Source: Acanthornis magna (lineage: Eukaryota > Chordata > Aves > Passeriformes > Acanthizidae). Taken from it: DNA of 64,000 bases. Location: assembly GCA_036785705.1 (NCBI GenBank), contig JAWUZG010000352.1, forward strand, positions 186,001-250,000, read 5' to 3'. Below are positions 23,690 to 37,269 of the stretch, piece by piece. The position numbers and the translations under genes are program-made. The notes under the pieces are model-generated. The model saw only the letters and a program-made list of their open reading frames with translations, was not told where the DNA came from and did no database searches. Within the stretch, counting starts at the first letter, position 1. Each line of letters begins with the position of its first letter.

Positions 23690-26060
23690 TGGGCACGGAG
23701 CAGATCCGAGGGCTCGGATCGGATCCATGGGTTCGGATCGGCTCCCTGGGCACGGAACGCATCCCTGCGTTCGGATCGGATCCATGGGTTCGGATCAGAT
23801 CCATGGATTCGGATCGGATCCGTGAGTTCGGATCAGCTCCATGAGCTCGGGTCCGATCCATAGATTCAGCTCGGACCCCTGGGTTCGGATCGGAACCCTG
23901 GATTTGGATCGGATCCCTGGGTTCAGATAAGATCCATGGGCTCAGATCGGCTCCATGGGTTCAGATCGGATCCATGGGTTCGGATCAGATCCGTGGGTTC
24001 GGATCGGACCCCTGGGTTCGGATCAGATCCATGGATTCGGATCGGACCCCTGGGTTCGGATCGGAACCCTGGATTTGGATCGGATCCCTGGGTTCGGATA
24101 AGATCCATGGGCTCAGATCGGCTCCCTGGCTTCGGATCGGCTCCGTGACTTCGGATCAGATCCGTGGGTTCGGATCGGACCCCTGGGCACGGAGCGCATC
24201 CCTGGGTTCGGATCGGATCCATGGGTTCGGATCGGACCCGTGGGTTCGGATCGGACCCCTGGGTTCGGATCGGCTCCGTGAGTTCGGATCAGCTCCATGA
24301 GCTCGGGTCAGATCCATAGATTCGGATCGCACCCTTGGGTTCAGATCGGCTCCCTGGATTCGGATCAGATCCGTGGGTTCGGATCGGATCCATGGGTTCA
24401 GATCGGACCCGTGGGTTCGGATCGGATCCATAGATTCAGATCGCACCCCTGGGTTCGGCTCGCACCCTTGGATTTGGATCGGAACCATGGATTCGGATAA
24501 GATCCCTGGATTCGGATAAATCCCTGGGTTCGGCTCGCACCCTTGGGTTCGGATCGGCTCCCTGGGTTCAGATCGGATCCATAGATTCAGCTCGCACCCC
24601 TGGGTTCGGATCGGATCCATAGATTCAGATCGGATCCCTGGGTTCGGCTCGCACCCTTGGGCTCGGATCAGATCCATAGATTCAGATCGCACCCCTGGGT
24701 TAGGATCGGCTCCCTGGGTTCGGATCGGATCCATGGGTTCGGATCGGCTCCGTGAGTTCGGATCAGGTCCATGAGCTCGGGTCAGATCCATAGATTCGGA
24801 TCGCACCCTTGGGTTCAGATCGGTTCCCTGGGTTCGGATCGGATCCATGGATTCGGATCGGATCCATGGGTTCAGATCGGATCCATGGATTCGGATAAAT
24901 CCCTGGGTTCGGATCGGATCCATAGATTCAGCTCGGACCCCTGGGTTCGGATCGGCTCCCTGGGTTCGGATCGGATCCATGGGTTCGGCTCGGATCCCTG
25001 GGTTCGGATCGGATCCATAGGTTCGGATAAATCCCTGGGTTCGGATCGGATCCGTGGGTTCGGCTCGGATCCATAGATTCGGATAAATCCCTGGGTTCGG
25101 ATCGCACCCTTGGGTTCGGATCGGATCCCTGGGTTCGGATCGGATCCCTGGGTTCGGATCGGATCCATGAGTTCGGATCGGATCCATAGATTCAGATCGC
25201 ACCCCTGGGTTCGGATCGGATCCCTGGGTTCGGATCGGATCCATAGATTCAGATCGGCTCCCTGGGTTCGGATCAGATCCGTGGGTTCGGATCGCACCCT
25301 TGGGTTCGGATTGGATCCATAGATTCGGATAAATCCCTGGGTTCGGATCGGATCCCTGGGTTCGGATCGGATCCATGGATTCGGATCGGCTCCCTGGGTT
25401 CGGATCGGATCCATGGATTCGGATCGGCTCCCTGGGTTCGGATCGGATCCATGGATTCAGATCGCACCCCTGGGTTCGGATCGGCTCCCTGGGTTCGGCT
25501 CGGATCCATAGGTTCGGATAAATCCCTGGGTTCGGCTCGCAGCCCTGGGTTCGGATCGGATCCATAGATTCGGATCGCACCCCTGGGTTCGGATCGGATC
25601 CATAGGTTCGGCTCGCAGCCCTGGATTTGGATCGGATCCATAGATTCAGATCGCACCCCTGGGTTCGGCTCGGATCCATAGATTCAGATCGGCTCCCTGG
25701 GTTCGGATCGGATCCCTGGGTTCGGATCGGAACCATGGGCTCGGCTCGGATCCATAGGTTCGGCTCGGATCCATAGGTTCGGCTCGGATCCATAGGTTCG
25801 GCTCGGATCCATAGGTTCGGATAAATCCCTGGGTTCGGCTCGGATCCCTGGGTTCGGCTCGGATCCATAGGTTCGGCTCGGATCCATAGGTTCGGCTCGG
25901 ATCCATAGATTCAGATCGCACCCCTGGGTTCGGCTCGGATCCATAGATTCGGATCGGCTCCCTGGGTTCGGCTCGGATCCATAGGTTCGGCTCGCAGCCC
26001 TGGATTTGGATCGGATCCATAGGTTCGGCTCGGATCCATAGGTTCGGCTCGCAGCCCTGG
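23690..26060. repeat. 18-bp minisatellite TTCGGATCGGATCCATGG
   Basis: About 130 units. The period is a multiple of three and stop-free, hence long spurious frames on both strands. Confidence 0.97.
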
Positions 26061-26410
26061 GCACAGCTGGCAGCACAGCTGCGCCATTCGCAGCCGCGCG
26101 CTCATGCATATTGATGAGCCTTGATGAATATCATGAATATTCATGAGGGGGCAGCCAATGGCAGCCGCCGGCTCGGCCGTGAACTTCTCCTGACATTCCC
26201 GCGGCTCCCCCGAGGGGCTCCGGACCCTCCCTGGAGCATCCCAAAATCCCAAATGCCCCCCGAAATCCACCCCAATTTTGGACCCCAAAATTCGCCCCTG
26301 CCCGGGGTGGGGAAGCCGCTCCAGTTTTCCCTAAATCCCTGAAATTCCTGCCATTTTTCCACCCCTGCGGCGCGGCCGGAGCTCGGCAGCACCGGGGCGA
26401 GTCTCCTCCT
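26061..26410. promoter_or_regulatory. Unique intergenic island with POU-type palindrome and CCAAT
   Basis: 26101-26160 contains ATGCATATTGATGAG, TTGATGAATATCATGAATAT and the perfect 16-bp palindrome TCATGAATATTCATGA (26131-26146). A CCAAT box follows at 26155-26159. ATGAATATTCAT is a dimeric POU-factor (BRN2-like/MORE-type) site. It lies between the converging 3' ends of SKAP1 and SNX11, so it is a candidate distal enhancer. Confidence 0.5.
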
Positions 26411-27300
26411 TTTATTTGTATTTTATTTGTATTTTATTTGTATTTTTATTTGTATTTTATTTGTATTTTTATTTATTTGTATTTTTATTTTATTTGTATT
26501 TTTATTTGTATTTTTATTTATTTGTATTTTTATTTTATTTGTACTTTTATTTGTATTTTTATTTTATTTGTATTTTTATTTATATTTGTATTTGTATTTT
26601 TACTTGTATTTTTATTTGTATTTTTATTTTATTTGTATTTTATTTGTATTTTTACTTGTATTTTTATTTGTATTTTATTTGTATTTTTATTTATATTTGT
26701 ATTTGTATTTTTATTTGTATTTTTATCTGTATTTTTATTTTTATTTGTATTTAATTTGTATTTTTATTTGTATTTTTATTTATTTGTATTTTTATTTGTA
26801 TTTGTATTTTTATTTGTATTTTTATTTGTATTTTTATCTGTATTTTTATTTTTATTTGTATTTATATTTGTATTTTTATTTTATTTGTATTTTTATTTAT
26901 ATTTGTATTTGTATTTTTATTTGTATTTTTATCTGTATTTTTATTTTTATTTGTATTTATATTTGTATTTTTATTTGTATTTGTATTTTTATTTGTATTC
27001 ATATTTGTATTTTTATTTATTTGTATTTGTATTTTTATTTGTATTTTTATTTATTTGTATTTTTATTTGTATTTGTATTTTTATTTGTATTTTTATTTGT
27101 ATTTGTATTTTTATTTGTATTTATATTTGTATTTTTATTTATTTTTATTTGTATTTTTATTTGTATTTTATTTGTATTTTATTTGTATTTTTATTTGTAT
27201 TTTTATTTTATTTGTATTTATATTTGTATTTTTATTTATTTTTATTTGTATTTTTTATTTGTATTTTATTTTTATTCATATTTATATTTCTTTTTGGTTT
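26411..27300. repeat. 11-12-bp AT-rich minisatellite (TATTTTTATTTG)
   Basis: About 75 units of TATTTTTATTTG/TATTTTATTTG. Antisense, it carries many AATAAA words. Confidence 0.96.
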
Positions 27301-27554
27301 TTGGGGGTTTTTTTGTTTTTTTTAATTTGTATTTGATTTTGATTTCTATTTTTATTTCTTTCCAGCCAGGGCACGTCGGCCCTGCCCACACCAAGTGCTG
27401 AAGGAGGGGAAGGACACAGGACACGGGAGGGACCCCAAAAGCACCCCAAATCCCAGGAAATCCCATCCCGGAGGGCAGGGACACCAATTCCCCCAAATCC
27501 GTCCCTTTTCCCTGAGGGAAGTCTGCTCTGATTGTCCCGGGAGGCTCCAGGGGA

Positions 27555-29955
27555 GGATTTGGGATCGGCGTTTGGGATCAGTGGGATCAGTGTTTGGGAT
27601 CAGCGTTTGGGATTTGGGATCAGTGTTTGGGGTCAGTGTTTGGGATCAGTGTTTGGGATCAGTGTTTGGGATCGGCGTTTGGGATCGGCGTTTGGGATTT
27701 GGGATCGGCGTTTGGGATCGGCGTTTGGGATCAGCGTTTCAGATTTGGGATCGGCGTTTGGGATCAGTGTTTGGGATCGGTGTTTGGGGTCAGTGTTTGG
27801 GATCAGTGTTTGGGATCAGCGTTTGGGGTCAGTGTTTGGGATCAGCGTTTGGGATCAGCGTTTGGGATCAGTGGGATCAGTGTTTGGGATCGGTGTTTGG
27901 GATCTGGGATCAGTGTTTGGGGTCAGTGTTTGGGGTCAGTGTTTGGGGTCAGTGTCTGGGATCAGTGTTTGGGGTCGGCATTTGGGATCAGTGTTTGGGG
28001 TCAGTGTTTGGGATCGGTGTTTGGGATCAGTGTTTGGGGTCGGCGTTTGGGATCAGTGTTTGGGGTCAGTGTTTGGGATCGGTGTTTGGGGTCGGCATTT
28101 GGGATCTGGGATCAGTGTTTGGGGTCAGTGTTTGGGATCAGCGTTTGGGGTCGGCGTTTGGGATTTGGGATCAGTGTTTGGGGTCGGCGTTTGGGATCAG
28201 CGTTTGGGATCAGTGTTTGGGGTCGGCATTTGGGATCAGTGTTTGGGATCAGTGTTTGGGGTCGGCATTTGGGATCAGTGTTTGGGATCGGCGTTTGGGA
28301 TCAGTGTTTGGGATCGGCGTTTGGGATCTGGGATCAGTGTTTGGGGTCAGTGTTTGGGATCAGTGTTTGGGATCAGTGTTTGGGATCAGCGTTTGGGGTC
28401 GGCGTTTGGGATCAGTGTTTGGGGTCGGTGTTTGGGATCGGTGTTTGGGATCAGTGTTTGGGATCAGTGTTTGGGATCAGTGTTTGGGGTCAGTGTTTGG
28501 GATCAGTGTTTGGGATCAGCGTTTGGGATTTGGGATCGGCGTTTGGGGTCAGTGTTTGGGATCAGTGTTTGGGATCGGCGTTTGGGATCAGCGTTTCGGA
28601 TTTGGGATCGGTGTTTGGGGTCAGTGTTTGGGATCGGCATTTGGGATCTGGGATCAGTGTTTGGGGTCAGTGTTTGGGGTCAGTGTTTGGGATCAGCGTT
28701 TGGGGTCGGCGTTTGGGATTTGGGATCAGTGTTTGGGGTCGGCGTTTGGGATCAGTGTTTGGGATCAGTGTTTGGGATCAGTGTTTGGGGTCGGCGTTTG
28801 GGATCAGTGTTTGGGATCAGTGTTTGGGATCAGTGTTTGGGATCAGTGTTTGGGATTGGCATTTGGGATCAGTGTTTGGGATCAGTGTTTGGGATCAGTG
28901 TTTGGGATCAGTGTTTGGGATCGGTGTTTGGGATCAGTGTTTGGGGTCGGCGTTTGGGATCAGTGTTTGGGATCAGCATTTGGGATCAGCGTTTGGGATC
29001 AGTGTTTGGGGTCGGCGTTTGGGATCAGTGTTTGGGATCAGCATTTGGGATCAGTGTTTGGGATCAGCGTTTGGGATCAGTGTTTGGGATCAGCGTTTGG
29101 GATCAGTGTTTGGGATCAGCATTTGGGATCAGCGTTTGGGATCAGCGTTTGGGATCGGCGTTTGGGATCAGTGTTTGGGATCTGGGATCAGTGTTTGGGA
29201 TCAGTGTTTGGGATCGGCGTTTGGGATCAGTGTTTGGGATCAGTGTTTGGGATCTGGGATCAGTGTTTGGGATCAGTGTTTGGGATCGGCGTTTGGGATC
29301 AGTGTTTGGGATCGGCGTTTGGGATCAGTGTTTGGGATCGGTGTTTGGGATCTGGGATCAGTGTTTGGGATCAGTGTTTGGGATCGGCGTTTGGGATCAG
29401 TGTTTGGGGTCAGTGTTTGGGATCAGTGTTTGGGGTCAGTGTTTGGGATCAGTGTTTGGGATCAGTGTTTGGGATCAGCGTTTGGGATCAGTGTTTGGGA
29501 TCAGTGTTTGGGATCAGCGTTTGGGATCAGTGTTTGGGATCGGTGTTTGGGATCTGGGATCAGTGTTTGGGATCAGTGTTTGGGGTCAGTGTTTGGGATC
29601 AGTGTTTGGGGTCAGCATTTGGGATCAGTGTTTGGGATCAGTGTTTGGGATCGGTGTTTGGGATCAGTGTTTGGGGTCAGTGTTTGGGGTCAGTGTTTGG
29701 GGTCGGCGTTTGGGATCAGCGTTTGGGATTTGGGATCGGTGTTTGGGATCGGTGTTTGGGATCGGTGTTTGGGATCAGCGTTTGGGGTCAGCATTTGGGA
29801 TCAGTGTTTGGGATTTGGGATCGGTGTTTGGGATCAGTGTTTGGGATCAGTGTTTGGGATCAGCATTTGGGATCAGTGTTTGGGATCAGTGTTTGGGATC
29901 GGTGTTTGGGATCAGTGTTTGGGATCGGTGTTTGGGATCTGGGATCAGTGTTTGG
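27555..29955. repeat. 13-bp minisatellite (TTTGGGATCAGTG)
   Basis: About 185 units with CAGCG/CGGCG/CGGTG and GGGGTC variants. The unit length of 13 shifts frame every unit and no unit variant makes a stop, so all three plus frames stay open for about 2.4 kb. Confidence 0.97.
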
Positions 29956-30009
29956 GATCGGCAGCCCGGGGTGGGCTCTGAGCCCCCATTTCCCTCCAGG
30001 GGTGAAGGG

Positions 30010-33000
30010 GTTAAACTGGAGAGATCCCTGGGATTAAACTGGGAGAGCACCCATGACAAACTGGGAGAGATTCTTGGGTTTAAACTGGGAGAGACCCCCA
30101 GGGTTAGACTGGGAGAGATCCCCAGGACAGATTGGGAGAGACCCCCGGGACAAACTGGGAGAGATTCTTGGGTTATACTGGAGAGACCCCCAGGGTTAGA
30201 CTGGAGAGACCCCCGGGACAAACTGGGGAGGGACCCCCGGGGTTAAAGTGGGAGAGAACCTGGGATTAAACTGGGAGAGAACCCTGCAATAAACTGGAGA
30301 GACCCCCGGGGTTAAACTGGGAGAGACCCCCGGGACAAACTGGAGAGACCCCTGCAATAAACTGGGAGAGAACCCTGCAATAAACTGGAGAGACCCCCAG
30401 GGTTAAACTGGGAGAGACCCCACAGTTAAACTGGAGAGACCCCTGGGACAAACTGGGAGAGATTCTTGGGTTTAAACTGGGAGAGAACCTGGAGTTAAAC
30501 TGGAGAGACCCCTGGGTTAAACTGGAGAGACCCTCGGGTTATACTGGAGAGACCCCTGAGACAAACTGGAGAGACCCCCGGGACAAACTGGGAGAGAATC
30601 CCAGGGTTAAACTGGGAGAGAACCCTGCAATAAACTGGGAGAGACCCCTGGGATTAAACTGGGAGAGAACCCGGGGTTAAATTAGACAGAGCCCCGGGGT
30701 TAAACTGGGAGAGACCCCACAGTTAAACTGGAGAGACCCCCAGGACAAACTGGGGCAGAGCCCTGGAGTTAAACTGGAGAGACCCCTGCAATAAACTGGG
30801 AGAGACCCCCGGGGTTAAACTGGGACAGACCCCACAGTTAAACTGGGAGAGACCCCCAGGACAAACTGGAGAGAACCCCTGGAGTAAAACTGGAGAGACC
30901 CCCAGGTTAAACTGGGGAGACCCCTGGGTTCAACTGGGAGAGATTCTTGGGTTTAAACTGGGAGAGACCCCCGGGACAAACTGGGAGAGACCCCTGCAAT
31001 AAACTGGGAGAGAACCTGGGATTAAACTGGGAGAGACCCCCAGGACAAACTGGGAGAGACCCCTGGGTTAAACTGGAGAGACCCCTGCAATAAACTGGGA
31101 GAGACCCCCGGGGTTAAACTGGGACAGACCCCACAGTTAAACTGGGACAGACCCCACAGTTAAACTGGAGAGACCCCCCAGGACAAACTGGGACAGAGCC
31201 CTGGGGTTAAACTGGGAGAGAACCCTGCAATAAACTGGAGAGACCCCCGGGGTTAAACTGGGACAGACCCCAGGGTTAAACTGGGACAGACCCCACAGTT
31301 AAACTGGAGAGACCCCCAGGACAAACTGGGACAGAGCCCTGGGGTTAAACTGGGAGAGAACCCTGCAATAAACTGGGAGAGACCCCCGGGGTAAACTGGA
31401 GAGATTCTCGGGGTTAAACTGGAGAGACCCCCGGGGTAAACTGGGAAAGACCCCCGAGACAAACTGGGAGAGAATCCCAGGGTTAAACTGGACAGATCCC
31501 TGCAATAAACTGGGAGAGACCACTGGGATTAAACTGGGAGAGAACCCTGCAATAAACTGGGAGAGACCCCCGGGGTTAAACTGGGACAGACCCCACAGTT
31601 AAACTGGAGAGACCCCCAGGACAAACTGGGGCAGACCCCTGGGGTGAAACTGGGAGAGAACCCTGCAATAAACTGGGAGAGACCCCCGGAGTAAACTGGA
31701 GAGATTCTCGGGGTTAAACTGGAGAGACCCCCGGGGTAAACTGGGAAAGACCCCCGGGACAAACTGGGAGAGAATCCCAGGGTTAAACTGGACAGATCCC
31801 TGCAATAAACTGGGAGAGACCACTGGGATTAAACTGGGAGAGAACCCTGCAATAAACTGGGAGAGATCCCTGGGTTAAACGGGAGAGACCCCTGCAATAA
31901 ACTGGGAGAGACCACTGGGATTAAACTGGGAGAGAACCTGGAGTTAAACTGGAGAGACCCCCGGGGTTAAACTGGGACAGACCCAGAGTTAAACTGGAGA
32001 GACCCCCAGGACAAACTGGGAGAGATTCTTGGGTTTAAACTGGGAGACCCCAGGGTTAAACTGGAGAGACCCTTGGGTTATACTGGAGAGACCCCTGGGG
32101 TTATACTGGAGAGACCCCTGGGACAAACTGGGAGAGATTCTTGGGTTAAACTGGGAGAGACCCCCGAGATAAACTGGGAGAGACCCCTGGGATTAAACTG
32201 GGAGAGAACTCTGCAATAAACTGGGAGAGATCCCTGGGTTAAACTGGAGAGACCCCCGGGGTTAAACTGGGAAAGACCCCACAGTTAAACTGGAGAGACC
32301 CCTGGGACAAACTGGGAGAGATTTTTGGGTTTAAACTGGGAGAGACCCCTGAGACAAACTGGAGAGACCCCCGGGACAAACTGGGAGAGAATCCCAGGGT
32401 TAAACTGGAGAGACCCCCGGGACAAACTGGGACAGAGCCCTGGGGTTAAACTGGGAGAGAACCCTGCAATAAACTGGGAGAGACCCCCGGGGTAAACTGG
32501 AGAGACCCCCGAGACAAACTGGGAGAGATTCTTGGGTTTAAACTGGGAGAGACCCCTGAGACAAACTGGAGAGACCCCCGGGACAAACTGGAGAGACCCC
32601 CGGGTTAAACTGGAGAGACCCCCGGGACAAACTGGGAGAGATTCTTGGGTTAAACTGGGAGACCCCAGGGTTATACTGGAGAGACCCCTGGAGTTAAACT
32701 GGAGAGACCCCCAGGACAAACTGGGAGAGAATCCCAGGGTTAAACTGGAGAGACCCCCAGGACAGACTAGGAGAGACCACTGGGATTAAATTGGGAAAGA
32801 CCCCACAGTTAAACTGGGAGAGACCCCTGGGATTAAACTGGGAGAGACCCCACAGTTAAACTGGAGAGACCCCTGGGACAAACTGGGAGAGATTCTTGGG
32901 TTTAAACTGGGAGAGAACCTGGAGTTAAACTGGAGAGACCCCTGGGTTAAACTGGAGAGACCCTCGGGTTATACTGGAGAGACCCCTGAGACAAACTGGA

Positions 33001-35275
33001 GAGACCCCCGGGACAAACTGGGAGAGAATCCCAGGGTTAAACTGGGAGAGAACCCTGCAATAAACTGGGAGAGACCCCTGGGATTAAACTGGGAGAGAAC
33101 CCGGGGTTAAATTAGACAGAGCCCCGGGGTTAAACTGGGAGAGACCCCACAGTTAAACTGGAGAGACCCCCAGGACAAACTGGGGCAGAGCCCTGGAGTT
33201 AAACTGGAGAGACCCCTGCAATAAACTGGGAGAGACCCCCGGGGTTAAACTGGGACAGACCCCACAGTTAAACTGGGACAGACCCCACAGTTAAACTGGA
33301 GAGACCCCCCAGGACAAACTGGGACAGAGCCCTGGGGTTAAACTGGGAGAGAACCCTGCAATAAACTGGGAGAGACCCCCGGGGTTAAACTGGGACAGAC
33401 CCCACAGTTAAACTGGAGAGACCCCCAGGACAAACTGGGGCAGACCCCTGGGGTGAAACTGGGAGAGAACCCTGCAATAAACTGGGAGAGACCCCCGGAG
33501 TAAACTGGAGAGATTCTCGGGGTTAAACTGGAGAGACCCCCGGGGTAAACTGGGAAAGACCCCCGGGACAAACTGGGAGAGAATCCCAGGGTTAAACTGG
33601 ACAGATCCCTGCAATAAACTGGGAGAGACCACTGGGATTAAACTGGGAGAGAACCCTGCAATAAACTGGGAGAGATCCCTGGGTTAAACGGGAGAGACCC
33701 CTGCAATAAACTGGGAGAGACCACTGGGATTAAACTGGGAGAGAACCTGGAGTTAAACTGGAGAGACCCCCGGGGTTAAACTGGGACAGACCCAGAGTTA
33801 AACTGGAGAGACCCCCAGGACAAACTGGGAGAGATTCTTGGGTTTAAACTGGGAGACCCCAGGGTTAAACTGGAGAGACCCTTGGGTTATACTGGAGAGA
33901 CCCCTGGGGTTATACTGGAGAGACCCCTGGGACAAACTGGGAGAGATTCTTGGGTTAAACTGGGAGAGACCCCCGAGATAAACTGGGAGAGACCCCTGGG
34001 ATTAAACTGGGAGAGAACTCTGCAATAAACTGGGAGAGATCCCTGGGTTAAACTGGAGAGACCCCCGGGGTTAAACTGGGAAAGACCCCACAGTTAAACT
34101 GGAGAGACCCCTGGGACAAACTGGGAGAGATTTTTGGGTTTAAACTGGGAGAGACCCCTGAGACAAACTGGAGAGACCCCCGGGACAAACTGGGAGAGAA
34201 TCCCAGGGTTAAACTGGAGAGACCCCCGGGACAAACTGGGACAGAGCCCTGGGGTTAAACTGGGAGAGAACCCTGCAATAAACTGGGAGAGACCCCCGGG
34301 GTAAACTGGAGAGACCCCCGAGACAAACTGGGAGAGATTCTTGGGTTTAAACTGGGAGAGACCCCTGAGACAAACTGGAGAGACCCCCGGGACAAACTGG
34401 AGAGACCCCCGGGTTAAACTGGAGAGACCCCCGGGACAAACTGGGAGAGATTCTTGGGTTAAACTGGGAGACCCCAGGGTTATACTGGAGAGACCCCTGG
34501 AGTTAAACTGGAGAGACCCCCAGGACAAACTGGGAGAGAATCCCAGGGTTAAACTGGAGAGACCCCCAGGACAGACTAGGAGAGACCACTGGGATTAAAT
34601 TGGGAAAGACCCCACAGTTAAACTGGGAGAGACCCCTGGGATTAAACTGGAGAGACCCCTGGGGTGAAACTGGGAGAGACCCCCGGGGTTAAACTGGGAC
34701 AGACCCCCAGGACAAACTGGGACAGAGCCCTGGGGTTAAACTGGGAGAGACCCCTGCAATAAACTGGGAGAGACCCCCAGGTTAAACTGGGAGAGAACCC
34801 TGCAATAAACTGGGAGAGACCCCCGGGTTAAACTGGGAGAGACCCCCGAGACAAACTGGGAGAGATTCTTGGGTTTAAACTGGGAGAGACCCCTGAGACA
34901 AACTGGAGAGACCCCCGGGACAAACTGGGACAGACCCCTGCAATAAACTGGGAGAGATCCCCGGGGTTAAACTGGAGAGACCCCCGGGTTAAACTGGGAG
35001 AGACCCCCGAGACAAACTGGGAGAGATTCTTGGGTTTAAACTGGGAGAGACCCCCAGGACAGATTGTGAGAGACCCCCAGGTTAAACTGGGAGAGAATCT
35101 TGGGTTTAAACTGGGAGACCTCAGGGTTAAACTGGGAGAGCCCAGGGTTATACTGGGAGAGACCCCTGGGATTAAACTGGGAAAGACCCTACAGTTAAAC
35201 TGGAGAGACCCCCGGGGTTAAACTGGGACAGACCCCACAGTTAAACTGGAGAGACCCCCGGGACAAACTGGGCAG
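30010..35275. repeat. 22-23-bp minisatellite (AAACTGGGAGAGACCCCCGG), 5.3 kb
   Basis: The largest array. It contains a segmental duplication: 31552-32840 recurs at 33361-34649 (offset 1,809 bp), with no difference in the stretches I compared. A block starting near 30421 recurs at 32851 (offset 2,430 bp). Confidence 0.97.
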
Positions 35276-35455
35276 CCCCCCGGGGCTCCTGGCTGGCCCT
35301 GGGTGGCATGTGCCGAGGACAGAGGACACGGAGCTCTGGTGGCACTGCCACCCCCGGGCCCTGTCCTGCTCCACCAGGGAGCAAAGCCACCGTGGGAACA
35401 GCAAATGTGGGATTGGTGACCCCACAGATCCCTTCTTGGGGGGGAGAGCGAGGGA
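35276..35455. other. Unique spacer
   Basis: 180 bp of unique GC-rich sequence between two arrays. No gene is recognised. Confidence 0.5.
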
Positions 35456-37155
35456 AAATCCGGGAATGGCAGGGAAAATCCTGGGAATGGCAGGGAAATC
35501 CTGGGAATGGCAGGGAAATCCTGGGAATGGCAGGGAAAATCCGGGAATGGCAGGGAAAATCCTGGGAATGGCAGGGAAATCCTGGGAATGGCAGGGAAAT
35601 CCTGGGAATGGCAGGGAAATCCTGGGAATGGCAGGGAAAATCCTGGGAATGGCAGGGAAGATCCTGGGAATGGCAGGGAAATCCTGGGAATGGCAGGGAA
35701 ATCCTGGGAATGGCAGGGAAAATCCCGGGAATGGCAGGGAAAACCTGGGAATTGCAGGGAAATCCTGGGAATGGCAGGGAAAATCCCAGGAATTTCAGGG
35801 AAAATCCTGGGAATGGCAGGGAAAATCCGGGGAATTTCAGAGAAAATCCTGGGAATGGCAGGGAAAACCTGGGAATGGCAGGGAAAATCCCGGGAATGGC
35901 AGGGAAATCCTGGGAATGGCAGGGAAGATCCTGGGAATTTCAGGGAAAATCCTGGGAATGGCAGGGAAAATCCTGGGAATGGCAGGGAAAATCCCAGGAA
36001 TGGCAGGGAAGATCCTGGGAATGGCAAGGAAAACCTGGGAATGGCAGGGAAAATCCTGGGAATGGCAGGGAAAACCTGGGAATGGCAGGGAAAATCCTGG
36101 GAATGGCAGGGAAAACCTGGGAACGGCAGGGAAAACCTGGGAATGGCAGGGAAAATCCGGGGAATTTCAGGGAAAATCCTGGGAATGGCAGGGAAAACCT
36201 GGGAATGGCAGGGAAATCCTGGGAATGGCAGGGAAATCCTGGGAATGGCAGGGAAATCCTGGGAATTTCAGAGAAAACCTGGGAATGGCAGGGAAATCCT
36301 GGGAATTTCAGGGAAAATCCTGGGAATGGCAGGGAAATCCTGGGAATGGCAGGGAAAATCCTGGGAATTTCAGGGAAATCCTGGGAATGGCAGGGAAAAC
36401 CTGGGAATGGCAGGGAAAACCTGGGAATTTCAGAGAAAATCCTGGGAATTTCAGAGAAAATCCCGGGAATTTCAGAGAAAATCCCGGGAATGGCAGGGAA
36501 ATCCTGGGAATGGCAAGGAAAACCTGGGAATGGCAGGGAAAATCCTGGGAATGGCAGGGAAAACCTGGGAACGGCAGGGAAAACCTGGGAACGGCAGGGA
36601 AAATCCTGGGAATGGCAGGGAAATCCTGGGAACGGCAGGGAAAATCCTGGGAACGGCAGGGAAGATCCTGAGAACGGCAGGGAAAATCCTGGGAATGGCA
36701 GGGAAATCCTGGGAATGGCAGGGAAAATCCTGGGAATGGCAGGGAAATCCTGGGAATGGCAGGGAAATCCTGGGAATGGCAAGGAAATCCTGGGAATGGC
36801 AGGGAAAATCCTGGGAATGGCAGGGAAATCCTGGGAATGGCAGGGAAAATCCTGGGAATGGCAGGGAAATCCTGGGAATGGCAGGGAAAATCCTGGGAAT
36901 GGCAGGGAAGATCCTGGGAATGGCAGGGAAAATCCTGGGAATGGCAGGGAAATCCTGGGAATGGCAGGGAAATCCTGGGAATGGCAAGGAAAACCTGGGA
37001 ATGGCAGGGAAATCCTGGGAATGGCAGGGAAAATCCCAGGAATTTCAGGGGAAATCCTGGGAATGGCAGGGAAAAACCCAGGAATGGCAGGGAAAAACCC
37101 AGGAATGGCAGGGAAAATCCAGGGAATGTCAGGGAAAATCCCGGGAATGTCACCT
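35455..37155. repeat. 20-21-bp minisatellite (GGGAATGGCAGGGAAAATCC)
   Basis: About 83 units, with GGGAATTTCAGGG variants at intervals. GGAATG occurs in most units. Confidence 0.97.
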
Positions 37156-37269
37156 GGGAAGGGCTCGGGCACGGCCGGGCCGTGTGTCCGGTGCTGCCTG
37201 CTCTGTCCAGCCCGGCCCTGGTCCGGCGGCTCCGCTCTGATCCCTCTGCCAGCGAGGGCTGCGGGGCCT

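Noticed and set aside
23690..26060. Long Arg/Ser/Asp-rich frames resembling RS-domain or repeat proteins
   Set aside because: The 18-bp unit is divisible by three and stop-free on both strands. Both strands are equally open, which is typical of satellites.
26416..27401. Phe/Tyr/Leu-rich 'transmembrane' frames
   Set aside because: They are translations of TATTTTTATTTG units. Hydrophobicity is a by-product of T-rich codons.
27395..30246. Overlapping open frames of about 800-900 codons in three frames
   Set aside because: They consist only of a 13-bp tandem unit translated in each frame. The absence of stops follows from the unit. No domain, no splice structure.
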